A stretch of DNA of 64,000 bases from Gracilaria domingensis (lineage: Eukaryota > Rhodophyta > Florideophyceae > Gracilariales > Gracilariaceae): contig VCMS01000093.1 in assembly GCA_022539475.1 (NCBI GenBank), positions 107,879 to 171,878 on the forward strand, in the 5' to 3' direction. Numbering within the stretch: the first letter of the stretch is position 1; every line of letters starts with the position of its first letter. Shown here piece by piece: positions 9,801 to 20,872 of the stretch. The translations under genes and the position numbers were made by a program. The notes under the pieces were generated by a model that was not told the origin of the DNA, ran no database searches, and was given only the letters and a program-made list of their open reading frames with translations.

Positions 9801-10308
9801 GAAAGCTTCTGGCGTGCGGTTCACTGTTACAATTGACGAAAAAGGGTATGGAAATGCTGAACTGAAGCCGACTATTGGCTTTTTGATCAAACCCCATCTA
9901 ACTTTAACTCCACATGGGTTCTTGGAAGCTGAAAAGAATTTGAAGGGTATGTTTAGTAGTGAGGCATCGATAGTTTTACCGGAACCGAAAGACAATGACT
10001 GGATTGGGTTGTCGAGAGCGATGGAAAAGCGATTGCTGAGCGCATGCTTCGTAGCACACATCAAAACCTCGATTGGCAGCGAATTGGGAGATGCATCTGA
10101 ACGATTTTCCTCGGTATTCGCCGGGTATCAACCGCTCGGACAGCCTGCCGTAGTGGGGGAGAATCCTGTATTGCTGCGGGTGACAGTGAAGTCCGGAATG
10201 AATAGCGGAGAATGTAGTTGCAAGATATGGATTGGGTGCGAGAAGGTGCTACTTTCCGCAAATTTGCTACAACTTTGCAAGACAACTCTGAATGCCCTGG
10301 TCGATTAG
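6886..10308 (+). CDS. AP3B: AP-3 adaptor complex subunit beta
   Basis: A single uninterrupted exon of 1,140 codons. The first ATG is at 6886; the open frame extends back to a GTG at 6721 next to the tRNA, but that stretch is not conserved-looking. Residues from about 45 to 600 form the alpha-solenoid adaptin N-terminal domain; the opening helices, with a LDSNSVKEKLDAMKR segment and the VKKLVYLYLVHYAE segment, are typical of beta adaptins. A Ser/Asp/Glu-rich acidic hinge follows (about residues 765-810, Asp-Glu-Glu-Asp runs), as in animal and plant AP-3 beta. The C-terminal ear-like region is about 250 residues long. AP-3 beta is a large subunit of the heterotetramer that sorts cargo from endosomes to lysosome or vacuole. 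Length fits the family. Confidence 0.95.
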   Translation: MSHSSSLQLPQLPQLPQAPSMAAVTSAASAAAARIGAALSDAQYFESSMVRVEDIRRQLDSNSVKEKLDAMKRVIALISLGKDASTFFPDVVKNVVAPSLDVKKLVYLYLVHYAEEKQDLALLAINTFQKDLSDHNQHIRALSLRVLSSIRVKVILQVVILAIGTAAKDSSSYVRKAAAHAISKVCALDTSSKELLMEPLKDLLSDLSPEVIGSAVAAFEEVCPYDWQLIHPHYRRYCTNLSSQYPWGQVAVVHLLLRYARSHFAQPSKTSTPRNPDLDLLLNNVTPMFYSMNAAVVSAAVATYYHIATPDEFCTTAIKPLMRLVALRSEASQAVALNIASAVATRYPAVLIPYVSEFYVSAAHSATVRSLRVKVLMRMCATAGKEGGIGSKPHARRALLAELREYLHRREHDLAASAARAIGCLATAHPESTPAIVKVLSSVVSSTNSPAVVTESIGVLRRLLQRHPTAQAKALPQLIAMLLADGSKKKESIKEPAARASIIWLIAEFYDKVPVVATEALRLLARGFSVEGAEGKLQILNLAAKVVASAEMTTDSIDERETLVPIAKRRQLLSYVLTCARYDRDYDVRDKARMLNFIFFSDGGKVLRKHACKAFMTKKPVASTGEGDDAAQYIEEQLEPDMVIGSLAHVLNGRRLPGFHPLEPWSTADLDDSLRGQASIDGGSAAISRDYVGVSSTDYQHYASPNATSISSSTWMPPTGISSADVRTNGLPMLSRSGEENIASSMRLNQPYHRTTSNTAVDVDPEKFYEDEEDSSGYDDDSYETDDEDDEGDAEIPPGTSNSVPQALKTSRSSKVQPKGLLIDTDEATPVAAQRDSKKSVRHVSNEYDLDDLLGGLTFSTNSSDKKKIPSKGPTNVQASVYDMRQKTDYQRVLEPWNASGLEIDAAYMRPLSADAPDITPIMLRVTNNGKNDVTQVGFASQCGNKFECQTKIPVLAVNQSTELSAIARFAGKASGVRFTVTIDEKGYGNAELKPTIGFLIKPHLTLTPHGFLEAEKNLKGMFSSEASIVLPEPKDNDWIGLSRAMEKRLLSACFVAHIKTSIGSELGDASERFSSVFAGYQPLGQPAVVGENPVLLRVTVKSGMNSGECSCKIWIGCEKVLLSANLLQLCKTTLNALVD

Positions 10309-11551
10309 CAATTATTTCACGCAGAGATGTACAGAGAATTTGCTGCTGAGCCTTAGGTTGGGATGATAAAGAGAGTATGTAGGTATCAGAAACTAGGCAA
10401 GATAATCAAGTATAAACAAAACTACCTTTGCCGCGGTCAAGAGAAAGAACCAAATGATTCTGAGCTGAAAGATGCTTCTCATTCTGGGGGCTATGGTAGG
10501 GTCATTCAACAGCTCTCCTCCCTCGTCCGTCCTGTTCTGACATTATAATTTTGCCTCCCCCTTTCGACCATGTGACATTCCTTTCACGTATGACGTCGTC
10601 TGAAACCCGTGTCTACTGTACAGGCTAGATCTGAATCCGGAGATCTTTACGAGTTCGTCGCAAGAAACTGTTGCCGCACCCTGAATGGCCAATGCAGGAT
10701 TAAACCTTAAAGGTTGTATGATACATACCAAGTTGGAACTGCAGAGGCGATGAAAGCTGCATTCATCTCAATTACGTTTTCGATATTAGCTATATCAAAA
10801 AGTAGCCTTTTATCCCTCCTCCTCCTCTCTCCTTGAACCGGTGGATATTGCTGCTTTCCAGCACAATATCAACATGGATTATGGGTTCTAAAGCTCACAA
10901 CGTGGTATTGCTTTGGTTTGATGCTCACGGGCAGTTTCAAGCTTCAAGCAGCTACGAAAAGCTCAGCTTTCTCAGCTCCCTGTTAGTAAGGTAGAACAAA
11001 GATCTACTTCAATCTAAGAATAGGAGGATGTTGTCTCCTTTGGAAAGAAGAAGAAGAAAAGTTGTCATGGAATTTTAGAACTGAAGTAGTGAGTGCCAAC
11101 TAAGAATGCCAATTGCATAGGCTGTCTTCTTTCGGCTATCGAACATTACGAACCACACACTGCGCTACACAGTGGACATAAAGGGGATGGATAGCCCTGC
11201 AAAAAGAGAGGATCCTTAAGAACTGCTCCGACAACTTCCAACTTGCAGTCAGAGAGCTGAATACAGTACCTTACTAAGACGTTTTTAATTACTGAATGCT
11301 CTAGGATCCCCATTCACAAGAACGTCGTCTGATTTTCTCTTTGCATAAGGCTAACTTCTGCACAAACGCTAGATGCGGGTCACATCAGCTACTGTTCTTC
11401 ACGTCTTTACATGTAAAATTCTCCAGCTAAGTCCCCCGGACCTGTCAAAACGCAAGTCTCAAACACGAAAAGACGACAGTCGCGTTCAGAGCAAGCCGCT
11501 CACAATCCAGCACTTCTAGAAGGCGGAATACATCAAGAGAAGTACTCAAAT
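10309..11551. other. intergenic, no gene recognised
   Basis: About 1.2 kb between AP-3 beta and channel gene A. Only open frames of about 60 codons are present. A C/T-rich tract (about 10815-10835) and a purine-rich GAAGAAGAAGAAAA tract (about 11045-11060) are the only low-complexity elements. The region should contain the promoter and 5' leader of gene A. Confidence 0.5.
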
Positions 11552-13534
11552 ATGGTCATAATTCTCACCTCCGCAGTGTTTCTCTTCCTGTTATCGCCTT
11601 GCGCTACAATTCTATCAGAAATCGATGACCCTCCCTGCTCAATCTCCGATGCTGAGAAAAGGTTGTTGGACGCAGGAGATAATGGAAACTGTCTTAGCGC
11701 CCTTCGTGATCCTCTTTATCGTCAGGAATTTGAGACATGTAAAGAAAAAGTTTGCTTCCTCTTGATGCGTGAACCGCCATTTGTCACGTATGAGAAGGAC
11801 TTTTTCCACAACGAAAAGAACGTGAAGAATATGCAACTACCGTTTCTTTGCAAGAACCAAAAAGAAAGGCCATCTCTAGCTGGGTCTGCTCTAAAACTTT
11901 TGAAAAGCACTAGTGCCCGCGATGAATTATGCGTCTGGGCAGGACCTGTAGAGTCATGTACTTGGAACGCCATCGTCGATTTCGTCGCAGTCATGGGAAA
12001 CAGAGAAGGATATCAGTTCGCAGTCGTAGGTCCCATGTTAGAAACACCACAGCGAAAGTGCTCCCATTTTGCGAGCAGTTCATGGTGGGACGGAAGAATA
12101 GTAGTGTTGGGTAGAAACACACGAGAAAACAGGGCAAGTGTGCATCCAGTTCGCCAGCTAATCAGCCCATTTCAAAAAGAGACATGGATTGTTGTGGGAA
12201 GTGTGATTGCGCTGTTTGTGATTGTCTGTCTGATTATCGTGTATCGATTTCATGTATTCCGAGGAAAGTCTTTGATAACAGCAATAACGGCTTACTTCGT
12301 AATTATGGGAGAAAGGGCTGAAGCATTGGCCACGAGGCGTGTTGCAAGAGGCAAAGAGTGTACACAGCAGTATCTCAAAGAGAAAGAAAACAGCTCAAAC
12401 GATCTGGAGAGAGCGTTGTCGGCGCAGAGCACTTTGAAATATGAAGCTGCCCTTCCTGGACAGGATGCATTTCCTGGACAGGATGCAGGTGAATCTAGGG
12501 TAGAAGAGGAAGATGTACAGCAGGAAGCGGTACTCACGAAGTTTAGCGTCGCAATCTCTCTGTTTCGAGTGTCACTTATCGCTTTCGTGGCTATGTTTTC
12601 ATTGTTCTACGGGGTAGCGGTCGTTAACTTTCTCTTTCAGCAACATAATATTCAAATTACGAAGGACATTAAGTTTCTGACTGCAATCGATTTAGAAAGG
12701 TATAGCATGGTGCAAGATACGGCCATAGAAGCCATTTGGAACTCAAGAGGTGGGTTTGTATCGTTTTTTTATATTTGCTCTGAGAACAATGTATGTGCTA
12801 ACTCTTATCCTTTTCACCCCATCGGCTGAACGTTTATTTATAGTCAATCCACGGGGAACCAAGTTTGACGAAAGAGATAAGTCCAAGATCCCATGGGGGC
12901 GTTGCCTAGACGGGGCGGAATGCTTCAGTTGGGTCCTTGACGAGAACAATCCAATCCAGTTCTATGTGACTTACGAGTTGGAGGCCGCACATTTGATCCA
13001 AGCCGAGGCAACGTGTGGTATGTGTGACGATTTTTTTCCCATGTGGACAGAGTTCTCAGTTTGCTGACAATCGTTATGATATTGCTTTGGATAACTCAGA
13101 GATAGTAACTGTGTTTGATACCAAAGGATCAATCCATGACTTCAACAGTGGGTGGTTATTCAACAAGCAAGTGCCAATCGAGAAGCGCAGAAAATTGGAC
13201 GGGCAACTGACGGCATTGAAAATCAGAGGAAAGGTATGTCATGCTAACCGCCATACAGTTCCCAGCATAACTATGTTCATAATTCTACGCAAAAAGAACT
13301 CTAACCTTTGATGTATGTGTGAGTGCTTTCTTGCAGTTGGTCGATATGATTGGAAGGAGACGTGAATTATGCACGGCAGAGTTGATTTCAAGCATATCCT
13401 TTGGTATAATTCTGCTTCCTGTTGCGTTTCTTGTTCTTCCACCTCTGATAAGCTCCGCGATGGTGGCACTATGCTTTCGAAGGATTATAGGTAAGAGTAC
13501 CGACGGTACCGGGTCGCCAGTGCTGCCCCAATGA
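11552..13534 (+). CDS. ionotropic glutamate receptor-like channel, paralog A
   Basis: Model: join(11552..12749, 12844..13017, 13100..13233, 13337..13534), 567 residues, introns GT-AG of 94, 82 and 103 bp, the first two in phase 1. Residues 1-22 are a signal peptide. S1 carries Arg-Glu-Pro-Pro-Phe-Val, then Trp-Asn-Ala-Ile-Val and Met-Leu-Glu-Thr-x2-Arg168-Lys. These align with the receptor motifs EEPFV, WNGMV and LTITxxRE, and Arg168 corresponds to the Arg that holds the ligand alpha-carboxylate. M1 follows an SPF-x3-TW motif (about 206-232). A pore-helix-like SLITAITAYFVIMG segment comes next (240-253), then a 75-residue charged insert, M3 (334-362), S2 across exons 2-4, and M4 in exon 4. 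There is no N-terminal LIVBP-type domain. A possible donor GTAAGA just after the M4 codons means a fifth exon cannot be excluded. Confidence 0.72.
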
Positions 13535-15807
13535 AATTGACATCTCTTGAAGCAGAATATTCTGAATAGCGACCAAACTTTTTGTTGAAAATTGGCAGCC
13601 GGATTTTCTTGACTGTACAACGACAAAGAAACAATTCGATGAGCATATGCGCTTGATTTTTGTTATTCCGTTTGATATCTTTCTCAAAATTTAAGATTTA
13701 ATGAGAACTTTAGGAAACGTTTATACGAAAAAAGGATTAAAATCTATCTGATGCGAAAGAAGATGTTCTCAACTTTGTTTTGAATAGGAAGTTGATTTGG
13801 ATCCAAAATAGACCTTCCCATACGCCTCACTAAACCTAATTATTGTGTCTCTCGCTACCCTTCAAGCGATCTTGTTGTTTCGGGAATGTGGGAGACGCAC
13901 GAAAGCAAACGTTCCTGATGGCTGCTACTCCGCAAAGCAAAACTTTGCGCGTTCAGTGCTTTCTCTCGCAATATGGGAGGTGTGGGTGTAAAAAAACAGC
14001 CCAACCAAGAACCTAAGGTTCGTATTAGTAGTAAAGCTTGAGAATCAAGAACAGCGGTGGCGAGCGAAGATTGGCAAAAAGACAGAGCCGCAGCCGCGCG
14101 GAATAGTTGCCCTGCGCGGCTGGAGGATCGTTGCTCCGGCCAAAACTTCCGTCACACATAAAGCAGCTCCTGGTCCCCAAAAGTTCCAGTAAACCCATCA
14201 GACCCCGAGCAGAGATCAAAAGCATTTTGGATGTTGTCTGCATTAGAAGAACGATTTGGTTCTCACTTCTTGCATTATCATCAATACTTGGTAAGAGAAA
14301 ACTGTTTTTGTTGTCTTATACGTGTAAAGGATTTACGTTTTGCGACTTTGATCTATGCTTAATCTGCCCGCCGCGAGAGCGTAAATACCGTGGCATCGAA
14401 GTCAGTCGTCTCGGCGGCCGGCAGCTGGACTTCCCTCAGCATCGGTCGGTCGCAGCATCACTTCAATTTAGCGCGTGCTTTAGATTTCTTTTCACCCGCC
14501 CACCCTTCCATATTGTCGATGGGATATATCGCATCTTCTAGATGCATCTGGGGTTTGATTACATTGCAATCATATTGGTGTTTCAAGTGTTTACTGGCAC
14601 ACCACTCAACACCAAAGCAGTAAAAGATCGCTCGCAGAGCTGTACAAAAATGGCACAATAATAATGCTTATATATTATGACAATTTCAATGCATAGCAAA
14701 AGGAGACGTTTTCCAATGCAAGCTAGTTTCAAATCTATACAGGAGCATAAAGCAATGCAGATCCTTCCACTCACATTTTGTTATGGATGTCTGGTTGCTC
14801 ATGAACGCAGTGATAGATTTTCTTTTGTGCAATCTCATGGAAAGATGGAGAAATCAGTCCCCTATCAGATTGCCTTCTTGAGATAGATAGATTTTTGATC
14901 ATCATCATCATCATCATCATAATCAGCATGGTACAGTAGATTTCTCATCCGTTGAAATTAATTGCGTTGACAACTGTGATATGCCAGCGGTACAAGTATA
15001 CCTTTCGGTATTTATCACAACGTACAATTATATGTCGAATTTGTCATAGAAGAAAGCATGCATTGTATTCTATTACGGTACGGAGACGAAAATTCTACCG
15101 TCCAGTTGGTATAGATATCGTAAAACGTTTGACAACTTATTGTTTTCTCTCTGTCAGTTGTTCGTGTCATCTTTTATCTTGTAATTTCTGTGGGCTTTTA
15201 ACTACTTGGTGAACACAAAAAGCATCAATGCATCCAGCTCAGCGTAGAAATGGGAAGGCTGCCCAATAGGTAGATGTACGACAGCAATCAGTCGGAACGA
15301 AGAAATGCTTCCGCATTTGGGGATGTACATATATGTTATATAGTACACACAATGTTTTAACTATCTAAAACGAGCACGAACATGTTCGTGTACCAGCAAA
15401 CCCTTTATTGCCGCATCTCGAGAGTTCTTTCGGCAGAGATGCTGAAATATATTTCCTGCTTGAGATTGGAAGAGCGTTAATATACATGCATTCGATATAG
15501 GATGATCTTGGGCACGTGATCACAAGAGCCTCATGACTGCGACTCTGCCTGCGAGTCATTAAGTCGGGCGCTAACAATCCCTCTTCGCTTATATGTGCTC
15601 ATTGCCAAAATACGTACCTCTCTGTCCGCCACAAGATACTGACAGAGTCTCACGTAAGCTTGAAGATTACATTCGAGCTCCCAGCAAGTTGCACTTGTAT
15701 GGGCAAGCGATACGAAGGAACTCCCTCTCTTTCACTTATGGCCATCTGCCCCCAGGGAAGGAACATTTCAGAAGAAGTTCAACAGCAGAAGGCCGCCCAA
15801 CTTCGAC
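13535..15807. other. intergenic, no gene recognised
   Basis: About 2.3 kb between channel genes A and B. The longest open frame (14107-14541, plus) has no recognisable sequence. A short (ATC)n microsatellite lies at about 14898-14920. The region is AT-rich (14600-15500) apart from a GC-rich patch near 14085-14140. Confidence 0.5.
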
Positions 15808-17796
15808 ATGATTATTGCAGCTGCTTTCATTCTTATCATGCTCGCGGTATCAGCTAGCGTCATTGAGGACATTCAAAACATCAACTGCTCATCCTATAAT
15901 CCGGAACAAAGGCTACTGGACGCAAAAGACCGTGGGAACTGTCTTAGCGCCCTTTTCGATTCGCGCTATCGCCAAAAATTCGACAAGTGTAAAGAGAACG
16001 TGTGCTTCCTCTTCATCAATGAGCCTCCGTTTGTCATGTATGAGAAGAAATATTTCTACATAGAAAAGAATCTAAAACAAATGCAACTACCGTTCTTATG
16101 CAAGAACCGGAAGCAAAAGCACAGATCTCTTGGTGGTATTGCTTTCAATATCCTAAAAGAGACAAGTGCTGGCGATGAGTTTTGTGCCTGGGCTGGACCT
16201 GTAGAGTCATGTACATGGAACGCCATCGTCGATTTCGTCGCAGTCATGGGAAACAAAGAAGGGTATCAGTTCGCAGTCCTAGGTCCCATGTTAGAAACAC
16301 CACAGCGAAAGTGCTCCCATTTTGCGAGTAGTTCATGGTGGGACGGAAGAATGGTGGTGATGGGAAGAAACGCACAGAAAAACAGGGCAAGTGTGCATCC
16401 ACTTTGGCAGCTTATAAACCCGTTTCAGAAAGAGACGTGGATTGTTGTGGGAAGCATGGTAGCGTTGTTTGCAATCATCTGTCTAATGATTGTGTATCGA
16501 TTTCATTTATTCTGGGGAAAGTCCTTGACCACAGCGGTAACGGCTTACTTCGTAATTATGGGAGAAAGGGCTGAAGCATTGGCCGCTGAGCGCATCGAAA
16601 ACATCTCAGACGGTGGAGAGGGCTTCTCAGGGCGATTTTCCAAAGCAGAGCAAGAAGGATCCAGAGAAGTGTCATTGCGTGGCACTTTCAGTTCTGCAGA
16701 CTCCTCTTTGCGTAGAGATGACAATGATAGTCGGATAGACGCAGGAAACGATACGGAAAGAGCGTTTCTCACGAAGTCTAGCCTTGCAATCTCCCTTTTT
16801 CGAATATCACTCATCGCGTTTGTCGCATTGTTTTCATTGTTTTATGAGGTCGCTGTGGTGAACTTTATCTTTCAGCAACAAAATCTTCAAATTACGAAAG
16901 ACATCGAACACTTGACTTTAATGGATTTGGGAAGGTATGCTGTAGTTCGAGACACTGCTGTGGAGGCTGTTTGGAACTTCAGAGGTAAGGAAGGAGATTT
17001 CTTCAAGAACTTAAGCTCCGTCGCACAACAACAACACATCTTTCGTTCTAACTTCTATCTTTATCACCTGATCCGAGAAACTAACACTTGCAGTGAATCC
17101 ACAGGGTAGCAAATTTGATGAAACAGATAAGTCCGAGATACCCTGGAAGCGTTGCGAAAACGGGGCACAATGCTTTGCTTGGATTCTCGACGAAAATAAC
17201 CCTGTCCAGTTTTTTGTAACTTACGAGTTGGAGGCTACACAATTGATCCATGCCGAAGCAACCTGCGGTAAGTTGGATCATTGAATATGTTGCTGTTGAT
17301 TTTCCCCAAGGAATCTACATCACAGCCCAATTGTTCGCACTTGCTAACAGTCAGATCGTTTTGCTTTGAATGACTAAGAAATGGTAACTATGTTTAAAAC
17401 GAAAGGCTCAATCCATCACTTTAACAGCGGGTGGTTATTCAATGCGCAAGTACCAGCAGAGAAGCGCAGAAGACTCGATCGAGAACTTGGGGAATTGAAA
17501 ATCGGAGGAACGGTAGGTAACGCGAGCGAAATAGGAATTCCAAATGTGATATCTACACGTACATGGAACGAACTCTAACCTCAACATATGCATCTGTGTT
17601 GCAGTTGTCTGATTTGATTCGGGAAAGGCCTGAACAGTGTTCACCAAACATGATTTCAAGTTTAACATACGGGATAATTTTGCTTCCTGTCGCGGTTCTT
17701 GTTCTACCGCCTCTAATTTGCTCCGCGATGGTGACACTGTGCTGGCGGAGGTTCAGTGCCAGGAAGGAAAACGATTTAATTATTCTTCATGAATGA
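15808..17796 (+). CDS. ionotropic glutamate receptor-like channel, paralog B
   Basis: Model: join(15808..16984, 17094..17267, 17379..17512, 17605..17796), 558 residues. Introns are 109, 111 and 92 bp and sit at exactly the same positions and phases as in paralog A; exons 2 and 3 are identical in length (174 and 134 bp). Signal peptide at 1-18. S1 has Asn-Glu-Pro-Pro-Phe-Val-Met-Tyr, Trp-Asn-Ala-Ile-Val and Arg167 in the ligand-Arg motif. M1 (about 207-231) follows NPFQKETW, then a pore-helix-like segment, a cytosolic insert, M3, S2 and M4. Choosing the CTAAG acceptor at 17378 removes an in-frame TAA at 17375-17377; the matching acceptors in A and C support this. An extra ORF follows the gene (17834-18157), but I see no reason to join it. 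Confidence 0.72.
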
Positions 17797-18797
17797 ATTC
17801 AGACATGTTTAATAGAATAGCTTCTAAGCTCTTGTGGTTTCGGCTTCCCTGCCAGGACAATGTGTCATAGAAATTACCAGCAGAGGAAATTGCTTCTCTT
17901 TCACAATGGAACGTTTGGATGACTCTGCTTCAGACTACTTTTACTATCCTGGTCTTCGTTATGGAGCGTGCGGTCTTCAATCGCAAGTGAGTGGTTTGCC
18001 CCACAGTCGAACTACATTCTTCTATGGCATCGGGAGTACGAACAAGGTAAGTTTGGTATTCCATTCACGGTCAGCCTACGTGGAAGTCGAAAGGCATGGA
18101 GGGTCCTTTATCTCTAATACGGGCGCAGTGGTGTGGGATGAAGGGTTGAATGAATGAATGAATGAAGGGCTAACTGACTGGACAGGTACTTGACTCACGA
18201 GGAGTGGATGGAGCCTGAGAACATATTGCCCTTTCTATTGAAAGAGCATTTCTTTCACGAGAAGCGCTCCATATTATGCCGGAATTAGGCTAGAATACTT
18301 ATGAAGATAAGAGAGTTTGTGTACCGAAAGAAGAAGAAGAAGAAGAAGAAGTGCAAGATCGAACCCTCTATCCCCCACAATCCGTACCACAACTCTAATA
18401 ACCACCAGGATTCTGCTCTACCATTAATGATGTGATCCGTGGTAAGGCCGTATGGTTTGCTCCCGTCGATTCTTGACAAGATGACACTAATTGCAAATGG
18501 AGGTCAAGAGTGCCAGGTAGACTGTCTCGAGTTGTTGACACACACGGGAGAAGATACACCCCCAGTATCCTTCGCCCTTGAGCGATCGAAACCGTTGGTG
18601 CAGATGGTTGGATGCAAGCGCTGGCAACCCCGTGGCACTACTTCAGATCCGTGCTTTCTTAGGCTTTAGTCGCTCACTGAAGTGCTGGAAGCAGGTCAAA
18701 AAGCGCTTTCTCCCGGGTAACATTAGCAAGTTAGGTTACCACTGGTAGCCCTCTTAGCCCATAGAAAACACGTAACTTACATATTAAGATGTTCATG
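17797..18797. other. intergenic with microsatellites
   Basis: Follows channel gene B and runs to the left LTR of the first copia element. It holds a (GAAT)n tract at about 18147-18168 and a (GAA)n tract at about 18329-18351. An unassigned 107-codon open frame (17834-18157) has no recognised motif. No RNA gene seen. Positions 18793-18797 (TCATG) are the left target-site duplication of the copia insertion. Confidence 0.5.
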
Positions 18798-19112
18798 TGT
18801 TGATCCTACAAGTCCGTGACTACTTGCGTCGACATTACATCTTCTTTGTCGATACTCTTCGAACACTATGGTATCGATATTAGTCCATCGCACTGTGCGG
18901 ATAACTTGCGTAGCTACTTAGCAGTCCAGGCTAGGCTCGTTGTCGCCTTCTAGCCCGGACAGGAATCTAGTCGCAACAGTAAAGCATACTGCAAGAGCAA
19001 GCAGACCTGTGTCGTTGCTCGCGTTTTCCTCCGCTCAGAGTCCTCGTGGACAGACAGGATAGCCAGCGCTCCCTGTCCGAGCACAACAACATCTCAGTGT
19101 TGTTTGTCGACA
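18798..19112 (+). repeat. left LTR of copia element 1
   Basis: 315 bp, begins TGTTGATCC and ends TTTGTCGACA. It is a direct copy of 24079-24393 with a single visible substitution. Confidence 0.95.
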
Positions 19113-19152
19113 TTCGCAAATCAAAGCAAACAACCAAACAATTTATCTGATC

Positions 19153-20832
19153 ATGTCAAACGCGTCTGCAAAACCGTTTGGCACGATTCGTCTTCTGAAT
19201 GACGTACAACGTGGACTTGAGAACCTCTTCGAGGGCCACATGTCTACTACGCCTGTATTGGCCGGAGAAGATCTACTGGCCGCTATTCGTGAAGATCTTG
19301 GTGCTATGCAATTTTTAAACCCAAGTATTGTCAGCAACTACGACATTTACAAACGCGTTCGCACTTTTTTGGAAACGAGAGAAGTAGTTATACCACGAAA
19401 CGCAGAAACCGGAACTCTAATTGGTAAACGAGTTATTGCTGCCATTTGGAACGATGATGAACATGCAGATGTGCGCAAGCGTGCAATGGACTACTTGGAT
19501 GCGATTCGTAATGGTGACGTTGTACTGTATTTGCCATCGAACCAAGGCTCTCCAGCACAACTCCCCTTCTGACTTCAGGATCCATCCACCCCTGCTCCTG
19601 CAAGTGAATCATCTGCGCAGGTTGCAATTGATCTTTCGGAAGATCAGTACGAGAACAAACGTTGCTCTTTTTTCTCCACTCGTTACCGCACTCGCCGCGA
19701 CAAATTCACTGGTGATCTAGAGGAAGATTGGGGTGATCACATCGCTTGCTTCATGGACTACTGTAACGATCAGAAGGTGAAAGGCGGTGATCGTTCCCAA
19801 TATCTACACTACTCGTTGGGTGGAGATGCTCTTCACTTCTATCGAGAGGAGATTCGTGACAAACAGATGTCTTGGGGATCTATTGTTGGTGCCTTCAGTG
19901 AGCGGTACTCTTCACCAACCTCACGAGAAGATATGTCTTCCAAGTTGGACTCTCTTCATCTTTCACAGTTCATGAAAGATGATAGGCTACCGCGAGAAGC
20001 CTTGGATGCCCTGATCAAAGAGATTGACCGTCTCACTCCGATGGCGCACGTCGAGGACCGGACAGATCGCCATAAACGCAAGGTACTCGCAAATGCAGTA
20101 CAGGGAATACCTTGGGCTCGACATATTCTGTCTCAGACCAACTCGAAGCTCTTTCCGTACAGGGCTCTCATGTCAGAGCTTTTCAGCGCAGAGCTGAACA
20201 ATCGTCAATTTACAGAAGGTCAGAAACGTATGAACACCCCCGACAACTCGTCTTCCGCCGACGACGTGCAGTACAGACAAAAGATGTCTACTGTGAACTA
20301 CTCTCAGGACGATCCAGACGCATATGCTGAGAACGCCGTCAATTTCTCTGGACAAGGTCGTTTCGGACGAACTCCATCCAGTACATCCACATTCAAACCC
20401 GCTGCCACCTTCCCTCGACACCGTCATGGCCCCGGCCGAAGGAAGCCCAGAATAGAGCTCCCTTCAAACCTAGCCGCATGCTGGAATTTTGAGAAGCAAG
20501 GATGCCGACTTTTCATATGCACTGAACCCCGCAATGAGCACAAGATACGGAGAAACAGAGACAAGGCCAGAAGCTGGTTAAAGCGAAACAGGACGAAAGA
20601 TGTCAACTTAATTGACGATCCTGAAGGCGCTTTTGTTATGAATCAACTCGCCGAAACTCTTCTGGTTGAGCCTGACACAGCGCCCTCTACAGACTACCAT
20701 AATGAAACCCCAGAGTCGGAAAGCCTCTTGGCCAAGATCCAGACGTCCCTCATCAGCAATGCGGACTTGGCACGATCTGCCGCACCGGCTCCGTATGGTA
20801 ATGACGATAATTCTACGGATGAGGGTTTTTAA
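19153..20832 (+). pseudogene. gag: copia element 1 gag, one in-frame stop
   Basis: ATG at 19153. The frame runs to a TAA at 20830-20832 with one internal TGA at 19570-19572, giving 560 codons including stops. It encodes a retrotransposon capsid-type region and, at about 20481-20543, a Cys-x7-Cys-x4-Cys-x6-His cluster close to a CCCH zinc finger rather than the usual CCHC knuckle. The protein should package element RNA. The internal TGA would truncate Gag at 139 residues unless it is read through or is a sequence error. Confidence 0.8.
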
Positions 20833-20872
20833 TTGGGGATCGCAATGGCCGCTCTTTCCCCACTCAAAGGCC
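20823..20872 (+). promoter_or_regulatory. predicted -1 ribosomal frameshift site with H-type pseudoknot
   Basis: In the gag frame the last codons are GAG GGT TTT TAA, so the heptamer G GGT TTT (20823-20829) fits X-XXY-YYZ exactly, immediately before the gag stop. The pol frame (-1) opens at 20823 after an in-frame TGA. Four bases downstream, TGGGGA (20834-20839) pairs perfectly with TCCCCA (20857-20862). GGCC in the loop (20847-20850) can pair with GGCC at 20869-20872, giving a pseudoknot geometry. The site would set the Gag to Gag-Pol ratio. Confidence 0.65.

Noticed and set aside
14107..14541. 144-codon ORF between channel genes A and B
   Set aside because: No signal peptide, domain or similarity to neighbours; length is within the range of chance ORFs in this window.
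17375..17377. Premature TAA in exon 3 of channel gene B
   Set aside because: Using the acceptor at 17378, which matches the acceptor positions of A and C, leaves the TAA in the intron and gives an exon 3 of exactly the same length as in A.
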